This document shows, in pieces, positions 25,227 to 43,448 of a DNA stretch of 64,000 bases (position 1 is its first letter; each line of letters begins with the position of its first letter). The stretch is taken from the NCBI RefSeq assembly GCF_001039355.2, contig NW_019775736.1:8882-72881 (forward strand), written 5' to 3'. Source of the DNA: Lingula anatina. Taxonomy: Eukaryota > Brachiopoda > Lingulata > Lingulida > Lingulidae. Below the pieces are notes generated by a model. The model was given only the letters and a program-made list of their open reading frames with translations, had not been told where the DNA came from and made no database searches. The translations under genes were made by a program, and so were the position numbers.

Positions 25227-27900
25227 ATGCAGCACCAAGTGAAAGAGCTTCCTGCCATTCGTGGAGCTAGGAGTCCTGATACCAGGATCCAGTATCGAGA
25301 AACAGATGCCAGGAGTCCACATTACAGAGACCAACCACAGTACGGTGGTTACGATTTAGTGGATAATAGATCTGCATCCCGCGTGGAACACTTAGAGGAA
25401 AGACTGGCCCATCAGGAAAGAACAACACAGGCATTGCTTGAAAAAGCTGTGCGTATTAAGGAAGACATTCTTGACAATACCAGTTACACTCATGGAACAT
25501 GGCAAAATGAAAAAAGAGCCAGAGAGCTGCTGCAGGATCATATCAGGACCATTACTGATGTTGTCAAGAAACTGGATTGGGATATCAAGGTGATGATTTT
25601 GAATACTAACTAAGTTACAGTAGATCTAAATGAGTAGTCAGGTTTCTGCTGTCAGAATACATAGGTATCATTAGTGCATAGAAAATTTTTTGCAAAACTT
25701 TTCTACATTTTCATGTTATATGCAGCTTTTTCATTGTCAAAAAAAAAAAAAAAAAAAAAAAATGAAGTATGTGCTCCTAAAGGAAAAATATAAAAAAGAA
25801 AGTTGTTTGAAATTATATCTGTTCTGCTGTATTCATGGAAATACAATTAACAAGTCCTCTTACTCATATTTTAGATTGTAGAGGACCAGCTTCGTATGAA
25901 AGACTCTTCAACATCTCAAGCATCAGCAGCCGTTAAGAACCTAGAGGTGCATCATGTGGCAGGGTTGACAGACCTACGAGGGCGAGTAGCAAGATGTGAT
26001 GCATCTATAGCAAAGCTAGCATCAGACAGTAAAGCTTGCTTTGAGTCCATTAAGAGTTTGAATACTGAGCATCAAAACTTGAACACTAAACTGATGGAGA
26101 AGTTACAGGATATTGAAAATAAGGTGCTGAACTGGTGATTACCAATTATGGTAATCAATTATTTTTTATATGCGTCAGATGAATATTTGAATACTTTTGG
26201 CTTTTTAGACATACATTTCTTTTTTTCGTGTAAAATGTAGTCTTTTTAAATGCACATAATTTTATTAATTGTGACAAAATGTGCCTGACATTTAATTTAG
26301 AATATCAACATTTGATTGGTGTTTATTGAAATCCTGCTGCCGACACCATGTGCTTGCATGCCCACTGACCTGATGATGATGAACATATTTATTAGAAAAA
26401 AATTATGTAGATAATATCTTGTTGTTAGTTGACAATCTAGCAATGAGAAAACCTCAAACATTTTCTCATTTAAAGCAAAACCATGGACATTTTGTTTTGA
26501 ATGACGGTATTCAATCAGTATAGATTGATGGTTACTGATATGATGATACATGTTAAGTTAGAAGTTGGGTGTTCTTTATCTGAAAACTAACTCTTCATGT
26601 CCCAGCACAATCATAACCTTGTACAACTTTTTGTGTGTCTTATATTTCAGATGGCTGAAATAAATAACAGACTGGATAAGGTCAATATAGAACACACCCT
26701 GAAGATAAAACACATGGAAGGGGATTCCAGTCAACAGCTCAGCCACCTTGACACCAAGACTCGGGCTTTGTTTGAGGAGCTGAGACATACGCTTACTGCC
26801 AGCAAGGCAGTAGAGGAGGCCGAGAGGGAGAAGATGGAATCCAGGTTGTTCACTCACTTAGACAGATCATCAACTTCAAGAGATGGAAGGCTGGTAATGA
26901 AATCAATTAAGTGTTGCTGTAATATTTTGTCTTTTTCAAGGCAAAATACAACCAAAGAGGATTTCCTTCATTCAGTTGTTTTAACAGAATGTCTTTGAAA
27001 GTAACATTTTTGTGCCAGTTATACTGTACAGTTGGACTATACAATCCTCAGTCCCCAAAATCTACATACTTTTTTCTTTTTGCAAATCATCTCCATCATT
27101 TTCCGAACCATGAATCTCATGGATCTGAGAATATGATATGATCTATAATGTAATTTAAAAAAAGAAAAAAAGCTTGATCATTCAATATGTAGTTAAAATG
27201 TAAGAATATGTTACATGTTTGAAGATTTTTCTTATTTTCTCAGGATAAAATGGAGAAAAAGGTAGATGAGTGGTTTCATGTGGTAGAAAAAAAGTTGCAG
27301 AAGATGGAAGATGAGATGATCAGGGACAGAGAACGGACAATAAAAACAGAACAGGTGATCACATTTTTTTTTATTCCAGTTTGTTGATAAAGTAAAAATT
27401 ATTATTGCACTCTTTCCTATTGCTTTAAAGTTTTTGTGAAGGGAGTAATGTATATATGTACAGCAAACATTTTAAATAATATATTTACCTTCCCTTTTAT
27501 TCCCAAATGGCAATTTATGAAGAATGCTACACTTTTTTTCGCCTTTTCTTTTCTGTCCATATCTTCAATATTTTTAGTCAATTCAAACATTTTTTAAATA
27601 CAGTCTTGTTGAACATTTTTCTTTTGGATTATTTTTGCCGTGTTATTTTGTATTTAACCAACAAACATTTACCTCTTTATTTAGGCTTTTGAAAGCAGAT
27701 TCAGTCAGCATGTGGATGTATCTATAAGGAAACAAAATGAAGAAATATCAAAAGTGAAGAAAGAGTGCAGAGAAGCATTTGCTACTCTTCATGAAAGCAT
27801 TGTGAGCATGAAGTCTGTACAAGATGGAAAAAGAAAACTTTTAGAGGAACAGATTAGAAAGGAAATAGGACAAATAAGAAAAATGGTGGTCTTGTTATAG
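25227..27900 (+). CDS. FAM81A: FAM81-family coiled-coil protein
   Basis: Five coding exons (25227-25589, 25875-26123, 26651-26893, 27244-27354, 27685-27900), all joined in phase 0, give 393 residues and end in a TAG at 27898-27900. FAM81A of vertebrates is about 370 residues. The family is identified by RVEHLEERLAHQERTTQALLEKA near residue 50, the alpha-helical block LLQDHIRTITDVVKKLDWDI, the strongly conserved LTDLRGRVARCDASIAKL in exon 2, and the C-terminal IGQIRKMVVLL. Almost the whole protein after residue 45 is predicted coiled coil, rich in Glu, Lys, Arg and Gln. No signal peptide or membrane segment is seen. Vertebrate FAM81A has been reported at postsynaptic densities; no function can be inferred here. 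The invertebrate gene is equally related to FAM81A and FAM81B in principle. Confidence 0.9.
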
Positions 27901-28146
27901 TGCCATCTCTCTGTAATTAATACTTTTTATGTTTTTTAATCTCGCATATTTTATGTATTCTTTACTTACATTATCAAATATATAAATACTTCAGCAACGC
28001 CAATATTTTATATGTTGTAACTTGTAGTTCAAAAACACAAGTTCACTTCCATGGATTTTTCGTAAATATTGCATTTTTGAGACTTTCATTATTTCATTTG
28101 TTTGAGTGTTCCATTGTGCCAAGTCTTCCTGGTAGGGAGCATTGCG

Positions 28147-28184
<38 letters not shown>

Positions 28185-29340
28185 GCTTCCATATCTCTTG
28201 CTTCCTTGCAAAAGTTATCACTTAAAAAGATATATTATAAATTCTAAGGTAGATTTCAGTGAGAAAAGAATATTTGAATTCATCTGCTTTAAGTTTTATA
28301 AAGTACAATCTGTGAAAACACTTGAAAAAAAACCCAAATACACTTATTCCTGATTACTATGTAGGTTAATACAGCAGGTATATGCAACGTCTTCCAAGTC
28401 ATTAAAGGCAACAAGATGCAAATTTTTGTGACAGTTTTGTGATCGACAGCAGTGTATTCAAATATGCCATATTTTTACAACATATAAGCTTCATTACTTG
28501 TTATAGAATTACCAAAAGCTGCAATTCCATCTGGAGTGAATACCCTAATTGTTGTGTGAAACAAATAATATGGAAAGGCTTTTCTGGAAACTCTTTTTTT
28601 TTTTAATGAATGAAGCAGGCAGAGTTGCTTTTAAGAATAAAACGAAAAGTATTGAAAACACAACCTGTACATGCTTAAATGAAGAATTTTGTGTAAATAT
28701 TTTTCTGCCTTTGTCTTTTCATGTAAATGTAGGCATTCAACTTTCAATTTATAAATATTCCATAACTGCTTACAATATTTGGAGAAGCAGAGATCAATTT
28801 TTTTCTAAGTAGATACTTTCAAAAGCTGCATCTGTTATTAAATATTTTTATGGTTTCCAGCTAGTCTGATCTCAATTAAAATAAATTCTAAACAATGAAA
28901 ATAAACTTAGAAGTTGCCACTGCTTATTCAGTGTTAGATTTAAGATTACAAACATAAACAATATATTTTAATATGTGTAACAGGGAGGATGATGATTTTT
29001 GATACAAGTTCTTCCAGTCCATTCACAATGTCCCCAACTCTCGTTTATTTCTCAAGATTTTATGTAGTCCAAAACAACCAGTAACATACCATTCAGATGC
29101 TGCCGAAGGTGATAAAAACTCAAATACTCCACGAACCTATAATGACCAGTTTCCTACAAAATGGCCTTCAACAGGCTTGTGGTGTCATTAATGTATATTT
29201 TGAAAAAGAAGCCCGCTAGAAATGTTTAAGACTACTGTTAAAATTGCTGGATCACTACTTGAAACTACAGAACCGTAAAAATATACAGGCTACTTTTGTG
29301 AATCTCTCCTGTTCAAAATTACATCAAATGGAAAAAAAAA
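27901..29340. other. FAM81 3-prime flank / UTR and spacer
   Basis: AT-rich. An (AT)n tract lies at 28150-28179 and a candidate poly(A) signal AATAAA at 28880-28885 for FAM81. No further coding sequence was recognised up to the tetraspanin 3-prime UTR. Confidence 0.5.
28150..28179. repeat. (AT)n microsatellite
   Basis: About 15 AT units in the FAM81 3-prime flank. Confidence 0.9.
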
Positions 29341-29486
29341 ACTTTTTTGACTTGAAACAATGCTTTTATTGATAAATATATTTACAGGACACAAACATTT
29401 TCACGCATTAAAAACATATACTTTTGAGATTAAAGGTGCTTGAAAGCTTACAAAATACATTTGCAGGATCTACAGTTCAAGGCAAA

Positions 29487-29521
<35 letters not shown>

Positions 29522-31107
29522 AAATGAAATAAAAAAAGACATTTCCCCCCTCCAAAACTTTAGTGAAGATATGCGCTTTCCAACAGAATTTTACATTTGA
29601 CTGAAGCAACTTGGTGAATGAATGCTATAAAATAGAATTTATGGCATATTAATATAATTCTATCCTATAAAATGCAAAATAAAAATGCATTTTTAATCTA
29701 CCATTACAATTTAAAAAAAACTACAAATTAATTCAACATGCATTTTACAAACGTCATAACAGTGGGCAGCAAACAAAACATTTATAAAACTCCATTTATC
29801 AATTAATAGAAAAATGTTTCATTGTGACCATACCCAAGATAAATATTTTCTACTAACATTGTAAATAAACAGCACATGGCATGATAAAAATACTTTTTTC
29901 ACAGATTCACATTTCTCTTTAAATGGATTTCTTTTATACATAAATTAGGTAATCTTTACTACATCAATCCAGCTGACAAACTGACTGCCCAGTACCTGCA
30001 CCAATATCTTAAGTATACACGTGCTTATAAACGTAGAAAACAGAGATTAATACTTCAACTTCCACTTTTTAGTAAACCCATGTGGGACTGAATAGATAAC
30101 AACTAATACAGTTTAAAAATAAAGAAAAAAATCCTGTAAATTTAATGAAAATTGCTAGACAAATTATAATTACTGAATACCTCCACCTATTATTAAACCC
30201 TGCATCTAAACTAACAGATGAAATTTTTCTAGTAATTGCAGTAAATGGGCTTTCAGGGGCGGATTGAGGCCGTCTTCTGGGTCTTCCAGAAGACGGTCAG
30301 ATTTTCAAGTTAACATTGACAGGTATCTAATTTTTTCTGTCGAAAGACTTTCAAAAATGGAGGATGGATCAACAAAGATAATTTTGAAGACTGTCAGAAA
30401 AAATCTCTGCATCTGCCCCTGTTTTTATAACTGAAAGTGTATATGAACACCATACATCTATGTAATCAAGTATCACAAGTTAAGAGGAAAGCAGAACTTC
30501 CAGATATCCTGGTAACCAAGTAATGGCTCCGTCGCCTGCTCCAGCGATAAGGATGTGCAGGTTATGATTACAGTCACTACAATATTTGTATTGAATAGTA
30601 CATAAAATGTAACACTAACTTTTACCTTATATCTACGTGGCTAGATTCTTCAATTTATGAAATCTGTGAAACCTCCTTTGTCCTACTTTTAGTTGACAGC
30701 ATTATACTCTTAAATAGGAAACCATTTAAGGAAAAAAAATAGAATTACTTTTTTTTAAAGATGTAATGCTAAATTCTTGAGTATCTTATTTACACTGTAA
30801 GATAAAAAAAAAGCTGCACATATGATTTGATGACAAAATACTTTCACAATTGGAATAAAAAAACTGCAATAGTATTGCTAGATTATTGTTGCAGTATAGT
30901 TTCATGACTCAATAATAATAACTGAATTGAACACACCAAGACCAGGGTAATATATTATGACTTGTTCGGCAGGTCTTTTAAATAAAATCTATCAATGTAC
31001 ATCATGTGGATGATAATTTCAACTGTATCAAAATAGTAAGTAGAACACAATATTTCTTCGTTGCTTTGGCTCGCAATGTATCTCCTTCTAGGACTTGAGT
31101 TTTGATA
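29341..31107 (-). other. Probable 3-prime UTR of the tetraspanin gene
   Basis: Downstream of the tetraspanin stop codon. The first clear minus-strand AATAAA signal found is at 29365-29370, followed by a T/A-rich end, suggesting a 3-prime UTR of about 1.7 kb. The stretch contains an (AAAT)n tract at about 29485-29522 and the MITE candidate at 30254-30421. The exact 3-prime end is inference. Confidence 0.4.
30254..30421. mobile_element. hAT-like MITE candidate, 168 bp
   Basis: The left end CAGGGGCGGAT (30254-30264) is matched inverted by the right end ATCTGCCCCTG (30411-30421), 10 of 11 bases pairing. Such CAGGGGCGG-type ends are typical of non-autonomous hAT elements. Inside is a perfect 11-bp hairpin, CCGTCTTCTGG at 30270-30280 and CCAGAAGACGG at 30286-30296, plus a 10-bp inverted pair ATTTTTTCTG (30330-30339) / CAGAAAAAAT (30395-30404). 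No 8-bp target-site duplication is visible, so it may be old or the ends may be misjudged. It has no coding capacity. Confidence 0.55.
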
Positions 31108-34100
31108 CTATACTCTGTAACCTTGTCCAGATCCTTGCAGGGTTAGGTAAGGTACCTCACCAGAGCGACAGAACAGGACACACGAGCAAATCAATCCAAT
31201 AACCTGGAAACAATTCAATTTAGCTATTAATTCATTAATTCAATAAAGCTACAGTCTAATTTCTGAGATAGTGTTACAATAAAATTCCTGTTAACTTCTG
31301 TACTGAAATTTCATAAATATGTGGACAGTAACAACACAAAGTTCCAAATAAAACCTCATAGGTTGCATATCAAAACGGAGAAACTTATCCAATCCATTTT
31401 CCAGAGGTGTATCATTGTATCAAAAACATTTCAAACTCTACTCACCAATATAACTGCAAATATAATAGCAACAACAGCAAGTACAGCCAAAGAGTCTCGC
31501 AGCAAGTCTTCCAGTTTGTCATAGCAACCCTATTAAGAAAATTTTTAATATATGTGAGCTCAATGTGACATCATATACAATGCAAACATCTCATTCTTAG
31601 ACATTACAATGGTTACACGCTCTCCATAATTTTCAAAGAAATTTTCTATGATTTGATGCCACTCAAAGAAAATGCTTTGTCATGATGGAAGTGCTGCAGA
31701 ATATTTTTCTTCAGACATTACCTCTTCATAAATGTATGGATTGTCCACATAACCAGATATTTTTGTGGTGCAGTTATTTTTGTCCTTGCAGCAGCTTTCT
31801 GGTACACTGTGATTCTGACGGTAAAACTCAAATCTCTCCCAATCTGTGTAGTTGTGGCGACCACAGCACATCAACTACAATAGAAGTGGAACATTAGCCA
31901 ACTTGGGTAAATTGTACAACAGAACAATAAGTGTTTTCTTCATATCTCAATATTTCTCAAAAATTAACATTTGACGTGTATGTTACACAGATACATTATT
32001 TTTACAAGGGCTGAAATGCAGGTGTATCTTTAAGATAAGATTCATCACAACGCTTTGCCTTACCTGATCCTGAACGTAATCCATCTCATCTCTATAAGTG
32101 GCGTCATTGGTGTAGTTCTTCATTACTGCATCAAAGCCATCTTTCAGGGCATCACTCACCTGTAATCAACCCATGAAAAGGTGATCATAACTGTAAATGG
32201 GGGAGACAGACATTATTTTGAACTTTTTTTGCTTATGTGAGTTAAAACAAAAATAGATAAAAACTAAGAGCAAAAATGAAAACACTTGTAATTAAGGTCT
32301 ATCTATATACTTTAAAATAAATTCTGAAAATTTATTCATGAACTTCGTAAATCCAGTAATATTTTCAACACTTTCATCTCAAAGTATATTTCAGAAAGTG
32401 CTTCCTTACATCTGCTCTGTATACATATGCCAGTGTGCCAGAAACTACTTCCGCAACTAGAATTACCAGAATCAAACTGAAGAACTGAAAATCAAAAACA
32501 GCATTTAAGTCAAGTAAAATGGAATTTGTCAGTGAATTGTGCAAGACTTTTATAATAAATAATAACTATAAAAGGTAAAAGAAATTAAAATCAGTCAAAA
32601 TGTTTCAAAACACTACCTTGACATAATTGGTCCTCTGGCCTTCAAATTGCAATGGAAGGGCAGAATATAAAATATTGCAACTACATTCTAAAATGGCATC
32701 TATCACAAAAAATTGCAAAATCAGGGTTTTCATGCCAGTTTTACCTTTTTTTAATTTTCAGAAATCTATTTGTTTCTACTTTTTTTTTTTTTTTTTTTTG
32801 AAAGGGGGATCATTATGATTGAAAATATGGGTCATTTTCTAAATCACTCCAAAGTCACTATGATAATAAATGAAAAGACAATCATGAAACTGAGGCAAAG
32901 GACCCAAAGATCTATGAAACATTGCTGGAAAATATGAAATAACCCACAGACTTACTGTTGCCAGTAGACATTTGTGTTCTTTGCAGGCAGCAATACATCC
33001 CAGCAGACCCACCAAGAACATGAACACACCTGCTGCAAGGGTGATCACTGCAGGAACCAGCGTGTATTTCTGGTCTGCCAAGTCATCATAGTGTTTGTAT
33101 GTGACAAAGATGTAAGACCCAAGGTAAAATAATCCTGCTGCTGCTGCCTGGAAATATACAGAGAGAACAATACAGTTAGGATGCAATAAATGTCTTCATT
33201 TTAGGGAAACAAAATTGCAGTTAGCTGTATTCATGCAATACAAACAAGAATGGTGATTAAAGCTGCTGTGATTATTTATGTAAGCAGACCTTGAGTACGT
33301 GCAGTTGCATCTAGAAATTTTCCACAATTTACTTGTGTCACAACTTTCTGTCGTGCCTCAGCAAAAATGCTTAAGTGTGCATTTTTGTAGCCTTTCATCA
33401 TATCAATTTCAATTTTGATATTTCTGCCAAATAAATACACGTTTTTCAATTGAAAATGAAAGAGGAATTAAAAACCTGACTAGCCTTCAGCTTCTGAACT
33501 AAATGTTTGTGAATCATTATATTACTTTCACGAAAAATGCAAACATGTGTACATATTTATGTATGGAATTTGTAAGAGAGAGAGAGACAGATTTACAAGT
33601 TAAGTCTTGAATTTGGTATATCTTATGATATTAATAAGTCCCTTTAGGTCCAATTCTATAAAAAGCTGCTTTTAGAGCATGTGAATTGTGGGCCAACTTC
33701 ATACTCTCAATGTGAAATCAAACTAAAAATACAATCCCAACAACATGTAAATGTCACACATTTCGGACATTTCGATGATCTAGGATGATCAAGGTCAAGT
33801 GAGAAATTGTAAGGAAAAATTTATCTACAAGTCTAGAAGGGACAGCAACATGAAATATATGAATGAGGCTTTTAACAAGCATAACAACATGTATTTATGA
33901 AACAAAATTCCTTCACTTCAAAGGAAACCTTTGTCCTTTTCATATGCAAGTTACTCTGCTTTATAAAATCTTAAAACCAAAAAATTAAACCGTGTTCGTA
34001 CTAAACTTTCTCTGACAATAGGTAAGGGTTAAAATTAAAGGTGACCAATTTTGACTCATTTTTGAAAATCCAGTCTTCACTCAAATTGGTATTTATTAGA

Positions 34101-34432
34101 ACATGCATGCAACCTTACGATCTGATCTGAACGAGCTACCTCAAAATCTGTAACTGTACACAGTATATAAATTTAAGGAATTATAACGTTTTTGATTGCT
34201 CTTTCACTTTTTTGTAGTCTTGAGTTCATGTTTTTAACATTTCATTTAATATCTTAATCATACTACCAATCAAGTTGTCACACTAACACTAGTAACAGGC
34301 TATGTTTACAAATTTACTTCAAACAATATTCAGCACAGAACTGAAAATCATTCTCTTAGGTCTTACACCTACCCAAAAAATTAAACTCAAAATAATTAGA
34401 ACGCTTTTGGCTGTAACACTGCAGGCGCCCAT
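31108..34432 (-). CDS. TSPAN3: Tetraspanin, TSPAN3-like
   Basis: Seven exons (34373-34432, 32956-33147, 32410-32484, 32064-32159, 31722-31874, 31446-31529, 31108-31203), every junction in phase 0, give 251 residues; human TSPAN3 has 253. Four membrane segments: about residues 11-31, 57-77, 85-104 and 208-232. The first continues into AAAAGLFYLGSYIF and the second is followed by GLLGCIAACKEHKCLL. The large extracellular loop holds six cysteines: CCG at the start, a second CC pair (PESCC), then NNC and EGC. It also has NYT, NHS and NCT glycosylation sequons. Tetraspanins organise receptors and integrins in plasma-membrane microdomains; TSPAN3 relatives also traffic through endosomes. Residues are near-cysteine-rich next to the membrane segments, as expected for palmitoylation. 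It is transcribed divergently from the ATP synthase alpha gene. Confidence 0.93.
33148..34372. other. Tetraspanin intron 1
   Basis: About 1.2 kb, AT-rich, with a short (GA)n run near 33575. Nothing coding recognised. Confidence 0.7.
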
Positions 34433-34835
34433 GATGTCTTGGAATTCCTCTGAAGAGTGTTCTTCAAAAAAATCACGTTTGGTTTCACCACAAGACCAAG
34501 TATTCAATGCGCGGTTTCAACTTGTTGCTGACACATTAGCCACTGTCCCGTGACTTTGACGTATCACGTGATAATTACTCTCTATTTCTAAAAAAAATAT
34601 GATTTCCAACAACACGACAAGCTAATCTATATCATTATTATGATATTATAGTATAAAATATTTGAAAGTCTGCTTTATTTGGTTTAGTTTAACTCTTTTG
34701 GGGTGCTCATTGCTATTATCATGATTTTTTTTCATTTATATTGAGAGTATGTATGGGTTCGCCCTAACTAGTTCACGTTTTCCACCTTGGCGGCCATATT
34801 GGCAGAATAGCTGGGGTCTTTCAGAAGCCGGCACG
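34433..34835. promoter_or_regulatory. Divergent tetraspanin / ATP synthase alpha promoter region
   Basis: About 400 bp separates the two start codons. The perfect palindrome TATCACGTGATA at 34562-34573 contains the E-box CACGTG (USF, Max/Myc, MiT/TFE type) and is preceded by a CRE-like TGACGTAT. A YY1-type site, GGCCATATT, ends at 34800, about 36 bp before the ATP synthase ATG. YY1 sites close to the start are common in nuclear respiratory genes of vertebrates. Which gene each site serves is not known. Confidence 0.5.
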
Positions 34836-39799
<4,964 letters not shown>

Positions 39800-40071
39800 T
39801 AAAATATATTGAACTATATGTTTATTGATTTGCTTTAATAGAAAATTGGAAAAGTACAAGTTTGAGAGGGAAAACAATACAGATGTGATGTACCATTGGT
39901 TTGAGTGATCTTGCTTTGCACAAACATGGATATAAAATTCACAAATCCACAAAACTTGGAAATAAAAACTATTTAGACTCTGCATAGAAGAAATCTTTGA
40001 CAAGTGGGCAAAGCTCTACATTAGTATAAGTGTGGTCCAGTTGTATGTTACAAAAATGATGTGCCGTTCTT

Positions 40072-40077
40072 AATAAA
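40072..40077 (+). terminator. Poly(A) signal of the ATP synthase alpha gene
   Basis: AATAAA at 40072-40077, about 270 bp past the stop codon. A second AATAAA at 39961-39966 could give a shorter transcript. Confidence 0.55.
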
Positions 40078-40099
40078 ATTGTTAACCAACACAATAAGC

Positions 40100-43000
40100 T
40101 GGTGCTCAATTCTTTTGAGATATTTTCCTGCAGAAAATAGTATTGTCAACAGTTGCCAATGTATATATTTAGGATTGGAGACGGTCAAATGTGGAAAATA
40201 CTGCAGTTGGGCATCAGTCTGTTGGAAATGGTATTGAAGAGAATAAAATGAAGTTTAAAAAATGTCTACTAGTAAGTGTTAGAAAATGGCATTCACAATG
40301 GAGAAGTTTCAACTTCAATTCTTGTTATTAAAAAGATCGATATTCTGCTACAGCAGTTTCATGGTTTGATGAAATCTTTCAAATTTGGCTTTGGTATTGA
40401 TCTGCAAGATACAAAACTGCAACAAGTTAACTTTTACACAACTAAGTCGTGTCACATTTGGCCCAATTTTGGGGTTTGGTGTCTTTTTGCAGGTATGGCA
40501 TTAGTCACAAGGTAATGGTTTTAACCTTGTCAAACTTGTCATTAAAGCTGCACTACTCTTGCAACTTGGTGCTTGGAATATGTTAAATAACATTAAAAGA
40601 AGAAAATATTAAGACCAAGTCTTTCGGACTACTGGATAGAGTGTATTGCATGATTGAGATAAAAAATAGCTACAAAATCGGGGCTGCTGCAGCTCTTTGT
40701 AAAGTGTTTTCTGTCTCATCATTTGATCATAGAGTGCATCTAAAACCAAAGGATAAAAAGTAGTAAAAGAAATACCAGGTGTAAACTTCAGAGCTGACCT
40801 TTGCCAATATTTCCCCCATCCATTGGAGAATATGTGATAATATTTATTGCAAATGAAGAATATGAGATAACTTTCTGTCAAGGGTAAAAACAAGCGGAAA
40901 AACTTCCACGAATATAAGTTGCAAGAGAAACAACGTAGATTCAGTGCATAATATTTAAAAGTACTCTCTATGGTATTTACCTACCTAAATGAATTTTCTT
41001 GGTGGGGGGGGGGGGGGATCGGGATCTACTCATGAGTTGATGCTGGACTCATCTGCTCTTGGAAACCATGTTTAATATTTTCAGTTTTAAGTTTCAAATT
41101 GTGACAGATCCGTAGCTTCACACAGAAAATAAACCTTTGGGGTAAATTTTCACTCGTACAATATACTATCAATCTATAATATTACAAGTACACAAAGTTT
41201 TAACTTCTGAATACGCCATTTCTATTTTACTGGTTGGTCCATGATTGGCTCATAAATATTTTAAAAATCAATTAAAAATTATTATAGGAATTAATTTTCC
41301 GAAATTCATTTACCACTAGCAGGTGTATAATAATGACAACGTGTATTAGATTTGGCATGAGCACACTTCTACAAATAGATTCTCATCAGTGCACTCACAA
41401 GTACTGTGCATTGAAATTTTTTACCTCAAAGAACCAGTTAATGCTAACTGGCAATTTGCTGTTGCTTTTAATATGCCTGTGTGTGTCATAATTCCATCAA
41501 TATGTTCAACAAGTGTAGCTATACATACCAAGGAGGTAGCCAGGCTTCTCTGATCTTTTATTCATTATTTTCCCTTTGTACAAATCCTCTTACATAATTT
41601 CCAAATGTTGCATAGCTTAAATGTTTTATCAAAGCATTTAAAACAAAGTTGCTTAAAAATGAATAAATATAAAAAGGGATAATATATACAGTCATTACAG
41701 AAGTATAAATGTTACGATAATGACTTGTATTTTTACAGGAGTATTAATACTAATATCTGTATACCCTGCTTTTTCAGCGAGTACCAAAACAATTACTGGA
41801 CCTTACTGGGTTTTTACTACATTTTGTCATGGCTTTAGAGTACCCTCAACCAGGGTCACGCATTAATTTTTCAATAGATATTCATGGCTTTTTCTCCAAT
41901 TCTATCCACTTTTCTGTACATAAAATCCAAGTGATAATTAATTTACAGGGTTAGTCACTGTTGATGTTACTACTTAGACACTGGCACTTGACAAGACACT
42001 GACAAGTCCCTCTGACAGTAATCAAGGCAGTCAATGCATTGTTCTACTATGCAGTGTGACCCATACGCAGTTTAAGGAAAACCTTTCTAATGACTTGTTT
42101 GCAATACAGATTTTGGATTGAGCATTTAGCACCTAGGTGTTAGATGTGCGAAAACAACAGAATTCACCTGTGGGCAGCAATTATTTGTTCATTCTGTTCT
42201 GTTACTTCAGCATGGAGGTCCAGCGAGAATTTAAGCATAGAGGTGACTTCATCACTCAGCTGGCCTCTGATAGAGAGTAGTTCTAATCAAATATCTTTCT
42301 TCATGTGTAAATCTTAATTTCACAAATTGAGATTTTGGTGTCGGGGATCACAGTCATGTATAACGTACATACCACAGTATTTTCTTTGTTTTTATCCATT
42401 TAATAAATTTTCAAAATGTGTCTCAAATATAATAAACCAAAGTAAAGTCAACAAAAGGCACTCACTGGTTCATTCTTTACCTAAAAATATTGTTGTACGA
42501 GGCTTCAGGAGTAAAGTTTTAAATTCGAAAAAAAAAAGGGGAATAAAAAAAGAGTTCATTAATAATGCAAAACATTCCATCTGAGATAGAACAAAGCTTA
42601 CTTTGACAATAAATCATAAAGTAAGATTGTTCAATGACAAAAATATTTCAATTGTGTACAAATACACAAAGTCTTCTTTGTAAACATATAAAACTATCTC
42701 CTAAAATACATCCAAAACAAGGTTTTTGCCTTAACAACTTAAGTTTGCTGGGCAAAAAAAGGCTATTCATCAGAAATTATCAACTGTCAGCCCAGTCTAC
42801 CAAATGTGATACTTAAATGTAAATGAAAATACACTCTGAAACCCTCATCTGCTGCATTATTTTACATGGCAAAAAGGAATAACATATGGCTTCTTACTTT
42901 GCATGTGAGGTCACTGCAAAAGCAATAGCTTAATGCAATTATACACCATTTACAGCAAATACTAAAATAAGCACAGCATTGGACTGGTGTACAAAGTATA

Positions 43001-43448
43001 TACACTTGTGGTAAAAAGATATCCCACTTTGCAATAAACTTCAGAAATTGGGGGGGGGGGGGGGGGGGCATTTCAGGCATTTTATCAAAACTTCCAAGAA
43101 AAAATTTCAAGTAACAACAGGTTAACCAGAATGCAGACTTATACTCAAATGAATACATTAAAAATTTGTCACACAGCAACAACAGTTCTGAGAAATAGAG
43201 GCTAAACATGCATTTCTTTTACATGTTAATATTTACACTATTTACAGTATTGCTATTGAACTGTGATTTGTGAATCGTACAATGCAAAAACAACTTATCT
43301 GTACATGTCTAACAAACTAATTCAACTATTTTTACACAGTGGTTTTGTATCATCAATCCATTGAGCTAGCTAGTTAAGTAGCAGTAATTGTTTGAACTTC
43401 AGTTCTATACTTGGTATAGACAGTTTTTTAACAAAAAATTAAAATTGT
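40100..43448. other. Spacer and probable 3-prime UTR of the RIT gene
   Basis: AT-rich with no recognisable coding sequence. Holds a G14 run at 41004-41017 and a G19 run at 43050-43068. The RIT transcript (minus) must end somewhere here. A minus-strand ATTAAA near 42400 and an AATAAA near 41560 are candidate signals, neither decisive. Confidence 0.45.
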
